Below are positions 17,567 through 27,902 of a DNA stretch of 64,000 nucleotides, one piece after another. The DNA comes from Enterococcus pingfangensis. GTDB lineage: Bacteria; Bacillota; Bacilli; Lactobacillales; Enterococcaceae. The notes beneath the pieces are model-generated. The model saw only the letters and a list, made by a program, of their open reading frames with translations, had not been told where the DNA came from and did not search any database. Where the stretch lies: NCBI RefSeq assembly GCF_005405205.1, contig NZ_BJDP01000004.1, positions 1 to 64,000 of the forward strand, given 5' to 3'. Within the stretch, counting starts at the first letter, position 1, and every line of letters starts with the position of its first letter. The position numbers and the translations under genes are program-made.

Positions 17567-17883
17567 TAGTTTTTCTCCTTAGTAGATTTATTTTAGTTCG
17601 AGTCGCATATTTCAATGATTTATCAAATAGTTTTTATTTTAAGATATTGAAAAACACACGAGCATTATTTAAAAATGATTTTCTGTTGGTAGAATACCAA
17701 AAAGTAAGAGCAGTCACAAGAAGATTAAGAAAAATGACGTCTCATTGCTGCAAATGGTAATTGAAGCTGAGAAAACTTGAATGAGGGCCGCTTGCGGTTT
17801 GAAAAAAGGGATATGACAGAATGTCACATCCCTTTTTGCTGAAATAAACAGTGTTCTAAAAGCAGCCTCTTCAGATTACTTAA
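17567..17883. other. Intergenic region between pbp1B and the DUF2829 gene
   Basis: 317 bases. The right end of the region from the pbp side holds a terminator (listed separately). The rest is AT-rich and includes the promoter area of the DUF2829-SDR unit on the minus strand. I see no gene in it. Confidence 0.5.
17803..17837 (-). terminator. Terminator of pbp1B
   Basis: Inverted repeat AAAAAGGGATATGACA/TGTCACATCCCTTTTT around a GAA loop (17804-17836). It has a T-run on both strands and lies 47 bases after the pbp stop. Confidence 0.85.
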
Positions 17884-20259
17884 TCAGTCATCATCATCTG
17901 TTTCAGTATTTTTGTTTTTGGTGCTGACTTTATTTCGTGTATTCCAATAAGTCTTGTAGTCATCATCATCGCCGCCGATACCAAATTCATAGGTATTTTC
18001 TGCCGGCCCGTCTTTTGCCCAAAGAGAAGTTGTTTCGCCGCTTGGAACTTGATAAGTTGTTCCATTGTGAGTGACTTTTCCAGATTTCAAACCAGTAAAA
18101 TCAGAAACTTTGATCTGTTTTACTTCATCCGCTAACTCAAATTCTTCGTTTTCGGCAAATACAGATGGATTGACTTGATAGATTCGGCCGGCAAGATAAG
18201 CCATGTAAGTCGCTGTTCGATTACCCGCGCCATCATTCATTGGCTTGTTGTCATCTCGACCAGTCCAAGTTCCCAATGTAATCGAAGGAGTGGAAACGAT
18301 CAACCAATTATCGGCATAATTATCAGTCGTCCCCGTTTTACCGACCCAGTCAGCAGTACTTAAAGAATAATTCACACCGCTTAAAATAGATTTGAACGGA
18401 GTAGTATGCTGTTCGTCGATCACGCTGCGCATCATATCATTCATAATCGAAGCCGTGGCTTTCGAATAAACTTGCACTGGATCATTTTTATGTTTATAGA
18501 TTTCTTTACCCGTGCTGTCGGTGATAGATTCAATCATGTAGCCTTGCTGATAAACGCCGCCGTTAGCTAACGTTTGGAATCCATTAATCTCCGTTAAAGT
18601 CGAAATACCGGTCGTACCTAATGGCGCCGATTCAACGCCCCAAGTATTCGAAGTCGGGTAATTCATCTTCTTCAAATAATTATCGTAAGCAAATTGCTCA
18701 GAACCTTTATTCGTCAACATATCTTGATAAACATGGTAGGCGGTGATATTGGTCGATTCAACTAATGCTTCGCGTGCTGTTTGGAAAGTTTTTGAACCTT
18801 TGTTTTCCGCATTTTCCAACTCTTTACCTGCGTGTTCGCCGCGTTGGTATTTCATTGGGAAATCGGCAATCCGTGTGGCACTGCCCAGCAGTCCTTGATC
18901 GATTGCCGGACCGTATACTAAGACTGGCTTAATCGATGAACCAGCTTGCCGGACCGTATCAAACGCGTGATTATTTTGGTTCGTACTGTAATCACGACTG
19001 CCAATGAAACCGTAGATCCGACCTGTTTGATTATCCATCATGACCGTCCCGGGTTCGATTGTCGCACCTGATCCATCATCTAAATATTGTCCGTATTCAG
19101 CGACCCCAAGCTGCATCGCATCATAGATGTTTTTATCGATCGTTGATTTCACAACGAGTCCTTGGTTTTGCATTTTGACTTTAGCTTGTTCGACATAGCG
19201 GCTGCGGACATCATCTTTGTCATATTCACTGTCGCTGACGCCGTCTTCTTCAGCTTGTTGCTTTGCTACGATGCTGATTGCTTCGTTGTAGACGGTATAA
19301 TATAAGAAGCCGTGTTGTTGGACTTCAATGTCTTGACGCGCTTGGAAATCTTTTGCAAGATCATATTTTTTCGCTTCATCGTATTCTTTTTTAGAAATCA
19401 TTTGCTGGCGATACATATTGAAAAGAACATCATCTTTACGAGCCATTCCGAGCGAATAATCTTGTTTTAAGTCTCCTGTGTTGGTATAAGGACTGTAAAC
19501 AATCGGACTTTGCGGCAAACCAGCAATGAAAGCTGATTGCGGCAAGCTCAAGTCTTTTGCGTGGACGCCGAAGATACCGATCGCAGCTTCTTCAACGCCG
19601 GCGATATTTTGTCCTTTATTGTTACGGCCAAAAGGCGAGACGTTTAGATAAGCAGTCAAAATCTCATCTTTGCTTAGATATTTTTCTAAATCAAAGGCTA
19701 AGACGATCTCGTTCGCTTTTCGTTTGAAGGAAGTCTCGTTAGTCAAAACTTGCTGTTTAACTAGTTGCTGGGTCAGAGTCGAACCGCCTGATCCGGCACC
19801 AAAGCCAACGACTTCTCCTAACAAGGCACGTACGACAGCTTTAGGGACGACGCCGCGATGTTCATAAAAATTCTCATCTTCAGTAGCGACTAAAGCTTTT
19901 TTTACCCATGTAGAGATCTCATCAGAATCAACCTTCTCACGGATCGGATCCGATTGAATCGTTGCTAACTCTTGTTCATCCGCATAAAGCAATTTGGATG
20001 GTTCCGCGATGTCGCCAACTTCTTGTTTCATTTCCGTCTTTGTCGGTGTCGGTGTTCCTTCGACAAGATGGGCGAAATACCCAGCCCCGATCCCAACGAC
20101 GAGCAGGCCGCCTAAAAAAAGGACTACGATGAAGCCGAGTAACAGCGACTTGATCACCCGCAATGAAACATTGAGTGCAAAAAAACCGCCAAGAGTAGAT
20201 TTTGCTTTCTTCTTGCTACTCTTTTTCGGTTGTTTACTTATTTTTTTCTTGTGAGCCAA
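17884..20259 (-). CDS. pbp1B: Class A penicillin-binding protein (PBP1B type)
   Basis: Bifunctional peptidoglycan synthase with glycosyltransferase and transpeptidase domains. The 791 residues begin with a basic cytoplasmic tail, a membrane helix at about 37-64, the GT51 motifs EDENFYEHRG (about 127-136) and GGSTLTQQLVKQ (about 158), then the transpeptidase triad SSIK (about 441), STN (about 502) and KTGT (about 641). The C-terminal tail is Asp- and Lys-rich. The start is probably TTG at 20259, eight bases after GAGG; an in-frame GTG at 20268 lies inside that site. Locus beside tyrS and ccpA agrees with enterococcal pbp1B. Confidence 0.93.
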   Translation of the reverse strand: MAHKKKISKQPKKSSKKKAKSTLGGFFALNVSLRVIKSLLLGFIVVLFLGGLLVVGIGAGYFAHLVEGTPTPTKTEMKQEVGDIAEPSKLLYADEQELATIQSDPIREKVDSDEISTWVKKALVATEDENFYEHRGVVPKAVVRALLGEVVGFGAGSGGSTLTQQLVKQQVLTNETSFKRKANEIVLAFDLEKYLSKDEILTAYLNVSPFGRNNKGQNIAGVEEAAIGIFGVHAKDLSLPQSAFIAGLPQSPIVYSPYTNTGDLKQDYSLGMARKDDVLFNMYRQQMISKKEYDEAKKYDLAKDFQARQDIEVQQHGFLYYTVYNEAISIVAKQQAEEDGVSDSEYDKDDVRSRYVEQAKVKMQNQGLVVKSTIDKNIYDAMQLGVAEYGQYLDDGSGATIEPGTVMMDNQTGRIYGFIGSRDYSTNQNNHAFDTVRQAGSSIKPVLVYGPAIDQGLLGSATRIADFPMKYQRGEHAGKELENAENKGSKTFQTAREALVESTNITAYHVYQDMLTNKGSEQFAYDNYLKKMNYPTSNTWGVESAPLGTTGISTLTEINGFQTLANGGVYQQGYMIESITDSTGKEIYKHKNDPVQVYSKATASIMNDMMRSVIDEQHTTPFKSILSGVNYSLSTADWVGKTGTTDNYADNWLIVSTPSITLGTWTGRDDNKPMNDGAGNRTATYMAYLAGRIYQVNPSVFAENEEFELADEVKQIKVSDFTGLKSGKVTHNGTTYQVPSGETTSLWAKDGPAENTYEFGIGGDDDDYKTYWNTRNKVSTKNKNTETDDDD

Positions 20260-20596
20260 AAAGTCCACCTCGTTAAATTCTATTCATTTTAATTATCTGT
20301 TGAATTATAGCAAAGTTTTACTTCTATTAACAAGCAGATCCAATGTTTGTAATCAAAACTTCAACTAATTGTTAAGTAAACAAAATGAATCGGATCCAAT
20401 CAGCAGACTTCTATCGGCTAAAACAAATTTTATTCGCGCAGAACTTCGAATAAATCCGGCGAATGCCTTTTATTTCCTCGTTTTTTCGGTTAATATGGGA
20501 AAGTATAAGCAGCAATCATTAAGAAATGAGATGCGTAATGAATAGATATTTCACTTTTCTAAAGCGAGGTATCAGAAATAATTAGGAGGATAAAAA
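20260..20596. promoter_or_regulatory. Divergent promoter region of pbp1B and tyrS
   Basis: 337 bases. On the minus strand TTGTTA (20333-20328) and TATAAT-like ATTATA complement (20309-20304) are 18 bases apart, a good pbp1B promoter. The tyrS side has no clear T-box: no GGTGG core and no terminator hairpin were found. AGGAGG stands ahead of tyrS. Confidence 0.6.
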
Positions 20597-21859
20597 ATGC
20601 ATTCAGACTTTTTCCAAGAATTAAAAGCCCGTGGCTTAATTTTTCAAGCAACCGATGAAGCAGCCCTAGAAAAACAATTAAATGAAGAGTCTGTTAAACT
20701 ATATATCGGTTTTGACCCGACGGCAGACAGTCTGCACATTGGTCATTTATTACCGATTTTGACGTTGCGTCGTTTCCAACAAAACGGACACGTGCCGATC
20801 GCTTTAGTTGGCGGCGGGACCGGGATGATTGGAGACCCTTCATTTAAGGATGCAGAACGTCAATTGAATACGTTAGATACCGTTCAAAGCTGGTCGCAAA
20901 GTATCAAAAATCAGCTTTCTGGGATCATTGACTTTGAAAATAAAGAAAACCCAGCAATCGTCGCCAACAACTATGAGTGGTTGGGCGAATTAAAAATGAT
21001 CGACTTTTTACGCGATGTGGGTAAAAACTTTACGATCAATTACATGATGAGTAAAGAAAGTGTGAAGCGCCGAATCGAGTCGGGCATTTCGTACACAGAA
21101 TTTGCTTACCAATTATTACAAGCCTATGATTTTTACGAATTGAATAAACGCTATGGTTGTTTGCTGCAATTAGGTGGAAGCGATCAATGGGGAAACATCA
21201 CATCAGGGATCGAATTGATTCGGCGTGAAGAGGGCAAACAGGCTTTTGGCTTGACGATGCCGCTGATCACTAAAGCTGACGGAACAAAATTTGGGAAAAC
21301 TGAAGGCAATGCAGTTTGGTTAGACCCAGAAAAAACGTCACCTTATGAATTCTATCAATTCTGGATCAATACAGACGATCGTGACGCGATCAAATTCTTG
21401 AAATATTTTACTTTCTTGAGTTTGGCAGAAATTTCTGCGATCGAAGCAGAATTTACAGCAGCACCTGAACAGCGCGCTGCGCAAAAAGCTTTGGCAAAAG
21501 AAGTCACCGTGTTAGTCCATGGTGCAGAAGCTTATGAACAAGCGGTGCATATTTCTGAAGCACTATTCAGCGGTAACGTAAAAAACTTGAATGATGAAGA
21601 AATCAAACAAGGATTCAAAAATGTACCAAACTACCACGTACAAGCAGACGATGATCTGAATTTAGTCGAGATCTTGCTGACAGCTGGGATCGAAAATTCG
21701 AAACGACAAGCTCGTGAAGATATTACTAACGGTGCTATCTATATCAATGGCGATCGTGTGCAAGAAGTTGCGTACACATTAAGCGATCAAGATAAATTAG
21801 CAGATAAATATATCGTTATTCGCCGTGGCAAGAAAAAGTACTTTGTTTTACAATTTTAG
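20597..21859 (+). CDS. tyrS: Tyrosyl-tRNA synthetase
   Basis: Class I synthetase that charges tRNA-Tyr. The 420 residues show the HIGH motif in [10 protein letters not shown] (about 45-54), tyrosine-binding [10 protein letters not shown], the KMSKS-equivalent KFGKT (about 230-234) and a C-terminal S4 RNA-binding domain (about 350-415). Full length for the bacterial TyrS. AGGAGG precedes the ATG. It is a single-gene unit with no visible T-box leader. Confidence 0.97.
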   Translation: MHSDFFQELKARGLIFQATDEAALEKQLNEESVKLYIGFDPTADSLHIGHLLPILTLRRFQQNGHVPIALVGGGTGMIGDPSFKDAERQLNTLDTVQSWSQSIKNQLSGIIDFENKENPAIVANNYEWLGELKMIDFLRDVGKNFTINYMMSKESVKRRIESGISYTEFAYQLLQAYDFYELNKRYGCLLQLGGSDQWGNITSGIELIRREEGKQAFGLTMPLITKADGTKFGKTEGNAVWLDPEKTSPYEFYQFWINTDDRDAIKFLKYFTFLSLAEISAIEAEFTAAPEQRAAQKALAKEVTVLVHGAEAYEQAVHISEALFSGNVKNLNDEEIKQGFKNVPNYHVQADDDLNLVEILLTAGIENSKRQAREDITNGAIYINGDRVQEVAYTLSDQDKLADKYIVIRRGKKKYFVLQF

Positions 21860-21951
21860 TTAGGACTGCAAGGGATTGTACCAATATTTTGGAACAATCC
21901 TCTTTCTATATATTGCTAGGTAAGCGTTTTTTAGGTTGAAGAGGTGCGGAT

Positions 21952-22857
21952 ATGCGAGCAGTTTTATTAAATTCACTGGGATTATTTGTTATTATCTTGA
22001 TAGGCTATTTGACTAAACGGCTCAACTTATTAACTAAAGCAGACGGGTCGCTGATCTCAAAAATAGTGGTCAATGTCACATTGCCGGCAGCAATCGTCGT
22101 AAATCTGCAGTCATTAGTGATCAAAAATCAGTTATTGCTCTTGATTTTAGCAGGACTGTTTTTAAATTTAGCAATGATCCTCGTCGGTCATTTCTTATCA
22201 AAGAAACAGGAACATGTCGAACGCGAATTTTTAATGTACAGTGTTTCAGGTTACAATATCGGGAATTTTGCGATTCCTTTTGTGCAAAGTTTTATGCCGC
22301 TGGCCATTCCGATTTTATCTTTTTTTGATATTGGAAACAGCGTCATGTTAGCCGGCGGATCCAATGTAGTGATCGAAGGCATCAGCGGCGGGACGGAAGA
22401 GCGTCCTAGTTTCAAAAAAGTGCTTGGGCGTTTGGGACGGTCTGTGCCATTTCTTTGCTATTTGATCATGCTGCTTTTGCGTGTGTCAAAGATCAATCTG
22501 CCACAAGACTTCTTTCAAATGGTACAACCGATCGCTAACGCGAATACTTTTTTATCGATGTTTATGATCGGATTGTTTTTGGAACTGCGCTTGCCGAGAA
22601 AAGATCTGACGTTGGTGGCACGAGTCTTAATGATCAAATATGGCGTAGGACTATTGATCGTATGTTTAGTGCTGCTGCTGCCACTGCCGGAAATGATCAA
22701 AATCGTTTTATGTTTGGTCTCTGTCGGACCAATCCCGACATTTGGTGTTATCAATAGTGTCGCAGCTGGAATGCGAGCAGAAGTGGTGGGCTTTACCTCA
22801 TCTCTGAGTTTTTTGATCAGTCTGCCGCTGATGACAAGTTTATTATTATTTCTATAA
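21952..22857 (+). CDS. AEC-family permease
   Basis: 301 residues with about ten membrane helices in two five-helix halves, typical of the auxin-efflux-carrier (AEC) family. Bacterial members move organic acids such as malate or related anions; the substrate here cannot be told. The first helix has LNSLGLFVIILIGYLTKR and the second half opens near 170. GAGGTG precedes the ATG. A second, less related AEC gene lies at 55.7-56.6 kb. It stands 18 bases before nfo and may be cotranscribed with it. Confidence 0.85.
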   Translation: MRAVLLNSLGLFVIILIGYLTKRLNLLTKADGSLISKIVVNVTLPAAIVVNLQSLVIKNQLLLLILAGLFLNLAMILVGHFLSKKQEHVEREFLMYSVSGYNIGNFAIPFVQSFMPLAIPILSFFDIGNSVMLAGGSNVVIEGISGGTEERPSFKKVLGRLGRSVPFLCYLIMLLLRVSKINLPQDFFQMVQPIANANTFLSMFMIGLFLELRLPRKDLTLVARVLMIKYGVGLLIVCLVLLLPLPEMIKIVLCLVSVGPIPTFGVINSVAAGMRAEVVGFTSSLSFLISLPLMTSLLLFL

Positions 22858-22875
22858 AAAAAGCTGGAGGTTTTT

Positions 22876-23766
22876 ATGTTAATTGGTTCTCATGTAAGTA
22901 TGAAGGGAAAAGGTATGTTATTAGGCGCAGCGCAAGAAGCTGCCAGCTACGAAGCATCGACCTTTATGATCTATAGCGGCGCCCCGCAAAATACCCGCCG
23001 CAAATCAGTGGAAGAGATGAACATTCCAGCTGGTGAAGAATTTATGAAAGAGCATAATTTGTCCAACATCGTGATGCATGCGCCGTACATCATTAATTTA
23101 GGTAATACACAGAAACCAGAGATGTTTCCTTTTGCCGTTCAATTTTTGCGTGATGAGATCATGCGGGCAGAAGCTTTAGGCGCAATGCAGATCACTTTGC
23201 ATCCAGGTGCTCATGTAGGTGCTGGCGAAAAAGCTGGCTTAGATCAGATCATCAAAGGATTGAACGAAGTATTGACTAAAGATCAGCGTGCGCAAATTGC
23301 TTTAGAAACGATGGCAGGAAAAGGAACAGAATTAGGCAGAACATTTGAAGAATTGGCGTATATTATCGACGGAGTAACTTTAAATGAAAAACTTTCGGTG
23401 ACTTTTGACACGTGCCACACCAATGATGCCGGCTACAATGTCAAAGAAGATTTTGACGGCGTATTGGCAGAATTTGACCGCGTGATTGGTTTGGATCGTT
23501 TGAAAGTTCTCCACATAAATGATTCAAAAAATCCTATCGGTTCTCACAAAGATCGCCATGCCAATATTGGTTTTGGTACGATCGGATTTGATGCGCTGAA
23601 TGCTATCGTACATCACGAAAAGCTGGAGCAGCTGCCTAAAATATTGGAAACACCGTACGTGGGAGCAGACAAAAAGAATCAACAGGCTCCTTACGGTTTT
23701 GAAATTGCGATGTTAAGAGCTGGAAAATTTGATCCAGATTTATTAACAAAAATCCAAGCACAATAA
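22876..23766 (+). CDS. nfo: Endonuclease IV
   Basis: Zinc-dependent AP endonuclease of base-excision repair. The 296 residues form a TIM barrel with the metal ligands visible in family motifs: GSHVSM at the start, [10 protein letters not shown] near 74, [10 protein letters not shown] near 114, LETMAGKG near 148, [11 protein letters not shown] near 180, [17 protein letters not shown] near 218 and ILETP near 262. Length is normal. TGGAGG precedes the ATG. It ends at a large bidirectional terminator. Confidence 0.97.
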   Translation: MLIGSHVSMKGKGMLLGAAQEAASYEASTFMIYSGAPQNTRRKSVEEMNIPAGEEFMKEHNLSNIVMHAPYIINLGNTQKPEMFPFAVQFLRDEIMRAEALGAMQITLHPGAHVGAGEKAGLDQIIKGLNEVLTKDQRAQIALETMAGKGTELGRTFEELAYIIDGVTLNEKLSVTFDTCHTNDAGYNVKEDFDGVLAEFDRVIGLDRLKVLHINDSKNPIGSHKDRHANIGFGTIGFDALNAIVHHEKLEQLPKILETPYVGADKKNQQAPYGFEIAMLRAGKFDPDLLTKIQAQ

Positions 23767-23861
23767 AAAAACCGACACCCAAAGCGATCAGCTGCTCGTA
23801 AGGACTTAATTATTTCTTTGTCCTAACAAGTCAGCCGGTCTTGTGGAGTGTCGGTTTTTTG
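23766..23861. terminator. Long bidirectional terminator between nfo and proA
   Basis: AAAAAACCGACAC and GTGTCGGTTTTTT (about 23766-23778 and 23848-23860) enclose about 70 bases that contain a second, inner stem AAGGAC/GTCCT. Symmetric A and T runs allow it to serve both convergent units. It is larger than a usual intrinsic terminator. Confidence 0.8.
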
Positions 23862-23946
23862 CGATTATTTCTGGTATAAAGTGAAGCTGCATCGTTAGAC
23901 AAGCGGACCGAACGTTTTTAAGTTTGACTTGCTGTAGAATCAGCAG

Positions 23947-25197
23947 CTATTCTCGAATTTGACCATCGCCGTAGATGATGTATTTACTAGAAGTCAACTG
24001 TTCCAAGCCCATTGGTCCACGAGCATGTAATTTTTGCGTAGAGATTCCAATCTCTGCACCAAGTCCAAATTTAAAACCGTCAGTAAAACGAGTGGATGCA
24101 TTGATATAAACTGCCGCTGCATCGATTTCTTTCAGAAATTTTTGTCCATTATGATAGCTGTCAGTCACAATCGCTTCTGAATGTTTAGAGTTGTAGTGAT
24201 TGATGTGCTCGATCGCTTCATCGATAGTAGCGACGACTTTGACTGCTAAAATGTAATCCAGAAATTCAGTTGACCAATCTGCTTCTGTGGCCAAATTCGC
24301 TTGCTTTAAATGAGATAAAGCGAGAGCATCGCCTCTTAAAGAGACGTGCTGAGGTGTCAAAGCTTTTTCGATCATCGGTAAAAATTCAGCGGCAATCGCT
24401 TCGTGAACCAATAAAGTTTCGACAGCATTGCAGACGGAGGGGCGTTGTGTTTTTCCATTGACAACTATTTTTAACGCCATCTCCAACTGTGCGGCAGAAT
24501 CAACATAGATGTGATTATTGCCGGTACCTGTTTCAATTACTGGGACGGTCGCATTATTTTTGACGTGTTGGATCAAACCGGTACCGCCGCGGGGAATCAA
24601 AACATCTAAATACTCATTCAACTGCATCAGCTCATTTGCTGCAGCATGAGAAGTATCGTTGACAAACTGAATCATTGCCGGATCTAGCTGATTGTCGCGC
24701 AACGTCTGCTGCATCAGTTTTACTAAGATTCTATTAGAGTAAAAAGCTTCTTTGCCGCCGCGTAAAATTACCGCATTGCCGGATTTGAAACACAGGCTAG
24801 CCGCGTCGGTAGTTACGTTTGGCCGCGATTCAAAAATAATCCCGATCACACCTAAAGGAACCCGTTGTTGTCCAATCAACAGCTGATCTTCTGTCCGCCA
24901 CATTTTTTCTACTACGCCGATTGGATCAGGCAATGCCGCTACTTGTCGAATCCCCTCAGCCATCTCTTGAATTCTTTTATCCGTTAAGCAGAGTCGATCG
25001 ATCATCGGCTCAGAAATCCCGTTTTCCTTTGCTCGGCTCAAATCCTGTCGATTTTCCGCCAAAATTATTGCCGCGTTAGTTGTTAAATCATTTGCCATTT
25101 GCAGCAAGCAATTATTTTTTTGTACAGTTGTTAGCTGACTCAATTTTTGTGCAGCCGATTTACTTTGCTGTCCTAGTGTGGTCAATAAATTAGTCAT
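23947..25197 (-). CDS. proA: Gamma-glutamyl phosphate reductase
   Basis: Second step of proline synthesis, reducing glutamyl 5-phosphate to the semialdehyde. The 416 residues belong to the aldehyde dehydrogenase fold, with the catalytic Cys in KTQRPSVCNAVETLL (about 247-261) and the family pattern RGGTGLIQHVK near 202. Its start overlaps the end of proB by eight bases. Typical length. Confidence 0.96.
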   Translation of the reverse strand: MTNLLTTLGQQSKSAAQKLSQLTTVQKNNCLLQMANDLTTNAAIILAENRQDLSRAKENGISEPMIDRLCLTDKRIQEMAEGIRQVAALPDPIGVVEKMWRTEDQLLIGQQRVPLGVIGIIFESRPNVTTDAASLCFKSGNAVILRGGKEAFYSNRILVKLMQQTLRDNQLDPAMIQFVNDTSHAAANELMQLNEYLDVLIPRGGTGLIQHVKNNATVPVIETGTGNNHIYVDSAAQLEMALKIVVNGKTQRPSVCNAVETLLVHEAIAAEFLPMIEKALTPQHVSLRGDALALSHLKQANLATEADWSTEFLDYILAVKVVATIDEAIEHINHYNSKHSEAIVTDSYHNGQKFLKEIDAAAVYINASTRFTDGFKFGLGAEIGISTQKLHARGPMGLEQLTSSKYIIYGDGQIRE

Positions 25198-25999
25198 ATT
25201 TTTCCCCCTTAAATAATGTTCCGACTTCTTTGCCTGCTAAGATATCAAAAATTATTCTAGGAGGTTTGCCGTTTGCCAAGACCATCGTACTTTTTTCTGC
25301 TAAGATTCTTTGAGCGGCTTTCAGCTTACTGACCATGCCGCCCGTACCAAAACGACTGCCTTCACCGCTAGCTTGATCCAGCAATGTTTGATCGATCACT
25401 GAGACAGTAGAGTATAAGACAGCATGTTCATTTTTGGCAGGATTTTCCGAATAAAAACCGTCAATATCGCTTAACATGATCAAGACATCTGCTTTCATTA
25501 GTTGTGACACGATCGCGGATAATTCATCATTGTCGCCAAATTTTCTCGTGTGATCCATTTCATCGACTGCTACGGTATCATTTTCATTGATGATCGGCAG
25601 AATTCCCATTGCGAGCAGTTGGTCCAATGTATTGATGACGTTTGAGCGGCTTTCTGGAAAATCAACGACATCGCGTGTCAATAAAACTTGAGCCGTTTGT
25701 TGACTGTATCTTAAAAAGCGCTGATTGTAGATTTGCATCAGTTCCGCTTGACCGACTGCCGCGACCGCTTGTTGCAACGGAATCTCGCACGGACGTTGGG
25801 AAATCATCAGTTTAGCCATCCCGACACCAATCGCACCCGAAGAGACTAACAATATTTCTTTTCCTTGATTGCGAAGGTCAGTTAAGACGAAAGCTAATTG
25901 ATCAATACCGTCCAAATTGATCTTGCCGTTTGGATGGATCAAGGAACTTGTCCCGATCTTCACCACAATCCGATTGACGGACCTTAAAAAATTTCTCAT
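25190..25999 (-). CDS. proB: Glutamate 5-kinase
   Basis: First step of proline synthesis. The 269 residues contain the amino-acid kinase core only: VKIGTSSL near the start, LVSSGAIGVGM near 53, INENDTVAVDE near 138, FGDNDELSA near 153 and GTGGMVSKLKAA near 218. It lacks the C-terminal PUA domain of the enteric enzyme, which is normal for the short form. proB-proA is an overlapping operon. No T-box is seen upstream. Confidence 0.96.
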   Translation of the reverse strand: MRNFLRSVNRIVVKIGTSSLIHPNGKINLDGIDQLAFVLTDLRNQGKEILLVSSGAIGVGMAKLMISQRPCEIPLQQAVAAVGQAELMQIYNQRFLRYSQQTAQVLLTRDVVDFPESRSNVINTLDQLLAMGILPIINENDTVAVDEMDHTRKFGDNDELSAIVSQLMKADVLIMLSDIDGFYSENPAKNEHAVLYSTVSVIDQTLLDQASGEGSRFGTGGMVSKLKAAQRILAEKSTMVLANGKPPRIIFDILAGKEVGTLFKGEKYD

Positions 26000-26292
26000 A
26001 GTTGCACCTCTTCACTTAGCCACCAGGAAGAAAGGTATTGTTTCGAAGTTTAGCATATTTTAATTATTATTTCACCATTTTTTTATAATTTACTGAAGAA
26101 TTATGCGGTTTATTTGGTTTTTATCAATAGAAAAACGTCCTGCTCTTCTTTTATATAGAAAATAAATGACGGATAAGCAATCAGATTGAACGAAAATTTC
26201 ATAGTTTGATTTTAAGATTTTGAAAACGGCTTTTCTTTTGCGGGATCTTCTAGTAAAATGTATGAGAATGTGTCAGGAAAGGAGCGGTGAAA

Positions 26293-26511
26293 ATGGTATC
26301 AACTGGAATTGTAGTATTGATCGCAGTAATTGCTGCACTATTAGGTGCTGTTGGCGGTTTCTTCTTAGCCCGTAAATATATGCAAGACTATTTCAAAAAG
26401 AATCCTCCAATCAACGAGGATATGTTACGTCAAATGATGATGTCGATGGGGCAAAAACCTTCAGAAAAAAAAGTGCGTCAAATGATGCAACAAATGAAAA
26501 ATCAACAATAA
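26293..26511 (+). CDS. yneF: YneF family (UPF0154) membrane protein
   Basis: 72 residues: one N-terminal membrane helix (about 4-27) followed by a conserved cytoplasmic tail with [20 protein letters not shown] and [14 protein letters not shown], the hallmark of UPF0154. Function unknown. AAAGGAG is nine bases before the ATG at 26293; the in-frame GTG at 26287 is too close to it. Single-gene unit, followed by an imperfect GGACAATCG-type hairpin with a T-run at about 26519-26556. Confidence 0.9.
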   Translation: MVSTGIVVLIAVIAALLGAVGGFFLARKYMQDYFKKNPPINEDMLRQMMMSMGQKPSEKKVRQMMQQMKNQQ

Positions 26512-26755
26512 TCTTTGAAAGGACAATCGTCGAAGGATGGTTGCCCTTCTTTTTTGATAAATTTAGAGCGAAACACACAATCTGCAGCTAACTTCAGTTG
26601 AAGAAATCAGTTTTCAAAAATTGAGAGAACTGATTTTGATGGGCGTTTCGCAGCGGATGCAACCTGTTAAAGCAGAAAGCAGGGCTCGCAAAGCAGATTT
26701 GTCGACAGAATAAATTCTTGGATGTAAAGTAAAGCCGAATGGGGGAATTGCTGAA

Positions 26756-27670
26756 ATGTATGATGTAATAATTATTGGTGCGGGTCCGGCAGGGATGACC
26801 GCAGCCTTATATGCTTCACGTTCAAATTTGAAAGTTCTTTTGATTGAACGCGGGGCACCCGGCGGACAAATGAACAACACCGCTGAAATTGAAAATTATC
26901 CAGGGTTTGAGTCCATCATGGGACCAGAGCTTGCGATGAAAATGTATGACGGCGTCACAAAATTCGGTACTGAAAATGCTTATGGGATCGTTCAAGATAT
27001 TAAAGATCATGGCGATTACAAAGAAGTCATTACAGAAGATAAAAAATATCAGGCTAAAACAATCATCGTTGCAACAGGCTGTGTGCATCGGAAACTAGGT
27101 GTACCAGGTGAAGAATCTTTTGCAGGTCGCGGCGTTTCTTATTGTGCAGTCTGTGACGGAGCCTTTTTCCGTAATAAACGTTTGATTGTTGTCGGCGGCG
27201 GCGATTCAGCAGTAGAAGAAGCAATTTATTTAACACGTTTCGCTTCTGAAGTTGTGATCGTTCATCGTCGTGATGAATTGCGGGCACAAAAAATCATTCA
27301 AGATCGTGCTTTTGCAAATGAAAAAATTTCATTTATTTGGGACAGTGTTGTCGATGAAATCGTCGGCAATGAGATGGTCGTGACGGGTGCGCAGATCCGC
27401 AACGTCAAAACAGGAGAAGTCCACTTAGAATCAGCAAATGGCGCCTTTATCTATGTTGGTTTGGAACCATTGACTGAACCGTTTAAAAATAGTGGGATTA
27501 CGAATGCTGCTGGCTGGATTGAAACTGATTTTGAAATGAAAACGAAGATTCCGGGTGTTTTTGCGATTGGTGATGCTCGTGAGAAAGATTTGCGTCAAAT
27601 CACGACAGCCGTTGGCGAAGGCGGGATCGCAGGCCAACAAGTCTATAAATATATTGAAGAACAAAATTGA
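26756..27670 (+). CDS. trxB: Thioredoxin reductase
   Basis: FAD- and NADPH-dependent reductase of thioredoxin. The 304 residues show the FAD motif GAGPAGMTAA (about 8-17), the redox pair in CAVCDG (about 132-137), the NADPH motif GGGDSAVEEA (about 150-159) and the closing FAIGDAREK near 275. Full length. The 240-base gap before it carries no gene, only a weak ATCAGTT/AACTGAT hairpin near 26605-26637. Confidence 0.97.
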   Translation: MYDVIIIGAGPAGMTAALYASRSNLKVLLIERGAPGGQMNNTAEIENYPGFESIMGPELAMKMYDGVTKFGTENAYGIVQDIKDHGDYKEVITEDKKYQAKTIIVATGCVHRKLGVPGEESFAGRGVSYCAVCDGAFFRNKRLIVVGGGDSAVEEAIYLTRFASEVVIVHRRDELRAQKIIQDRAFANEKISFIWDSVVDEIVGNEMVVTGAQIRNVKTGEVHLESANGAFIYVGLEPLTEPFKNSGITNAAGWIETDFEMKTKIPGVFAIGDAREKDLRQITTAVGEGGIAGQQVYKYIEEQN

Positions 27671-27676
27671 TCTTAG

Positions 27677-27710
27677 GGGATGCGACAAGAGGATTGTCGC
27701 ATCTTTTTTT
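27677..27710 (+). terminator. Terminator after trxB
   Basis: Perfect ten-pair stem GATGCGACAA/TTGTCGCATC (27679-27688 with 27694-27703) and seven T residues. Confidence 0.93.
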
Positions 27711-27840
27711 CGACTAAGCGGCGTTTTAGTCATTTCTTCAGAAATAAGTCAAAATTTTTTTGAAGCTGTCCGCTATTGTCGTGCGCTTTTTTTGCGAGGA
27801 GAGCTGTGGCGCTTTTTTTAGTCTGACATAGATGTTCCCT

Positions 27841-27868
27841 TTGCTGGATATAACAGTAATGGTATACT
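27841..27868 (+). promoter_or_regulatory. pgcA promoter
   Basis: TTGCTG (27841-27846) and TATACT (27863-27868) are 16 bases apart, 34 bases before the pgcA ATG. Confidence 0.6.
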
Positions 27869-27902
27869 TAGATGGTAAAAAAATTTGAAAGAGGTGTGTT
27901 TC

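Noticed and set aside
17880-18065. Small ORF inside the 3' end of the PBP gene
   Set aside because: Alternative frame of the Asp/Lys-rich tail; no start signals.
20260-20596. Possible tyrosine T-box before tyrS
   Set aside because: Common in Firmicutes, but the T-box core and terminator are absent here.
27711-27902. Frame running on after trxB (27555-27821)
   Set aside because: It overlaps trxB in another frame and crosses its terminator; no start signal.
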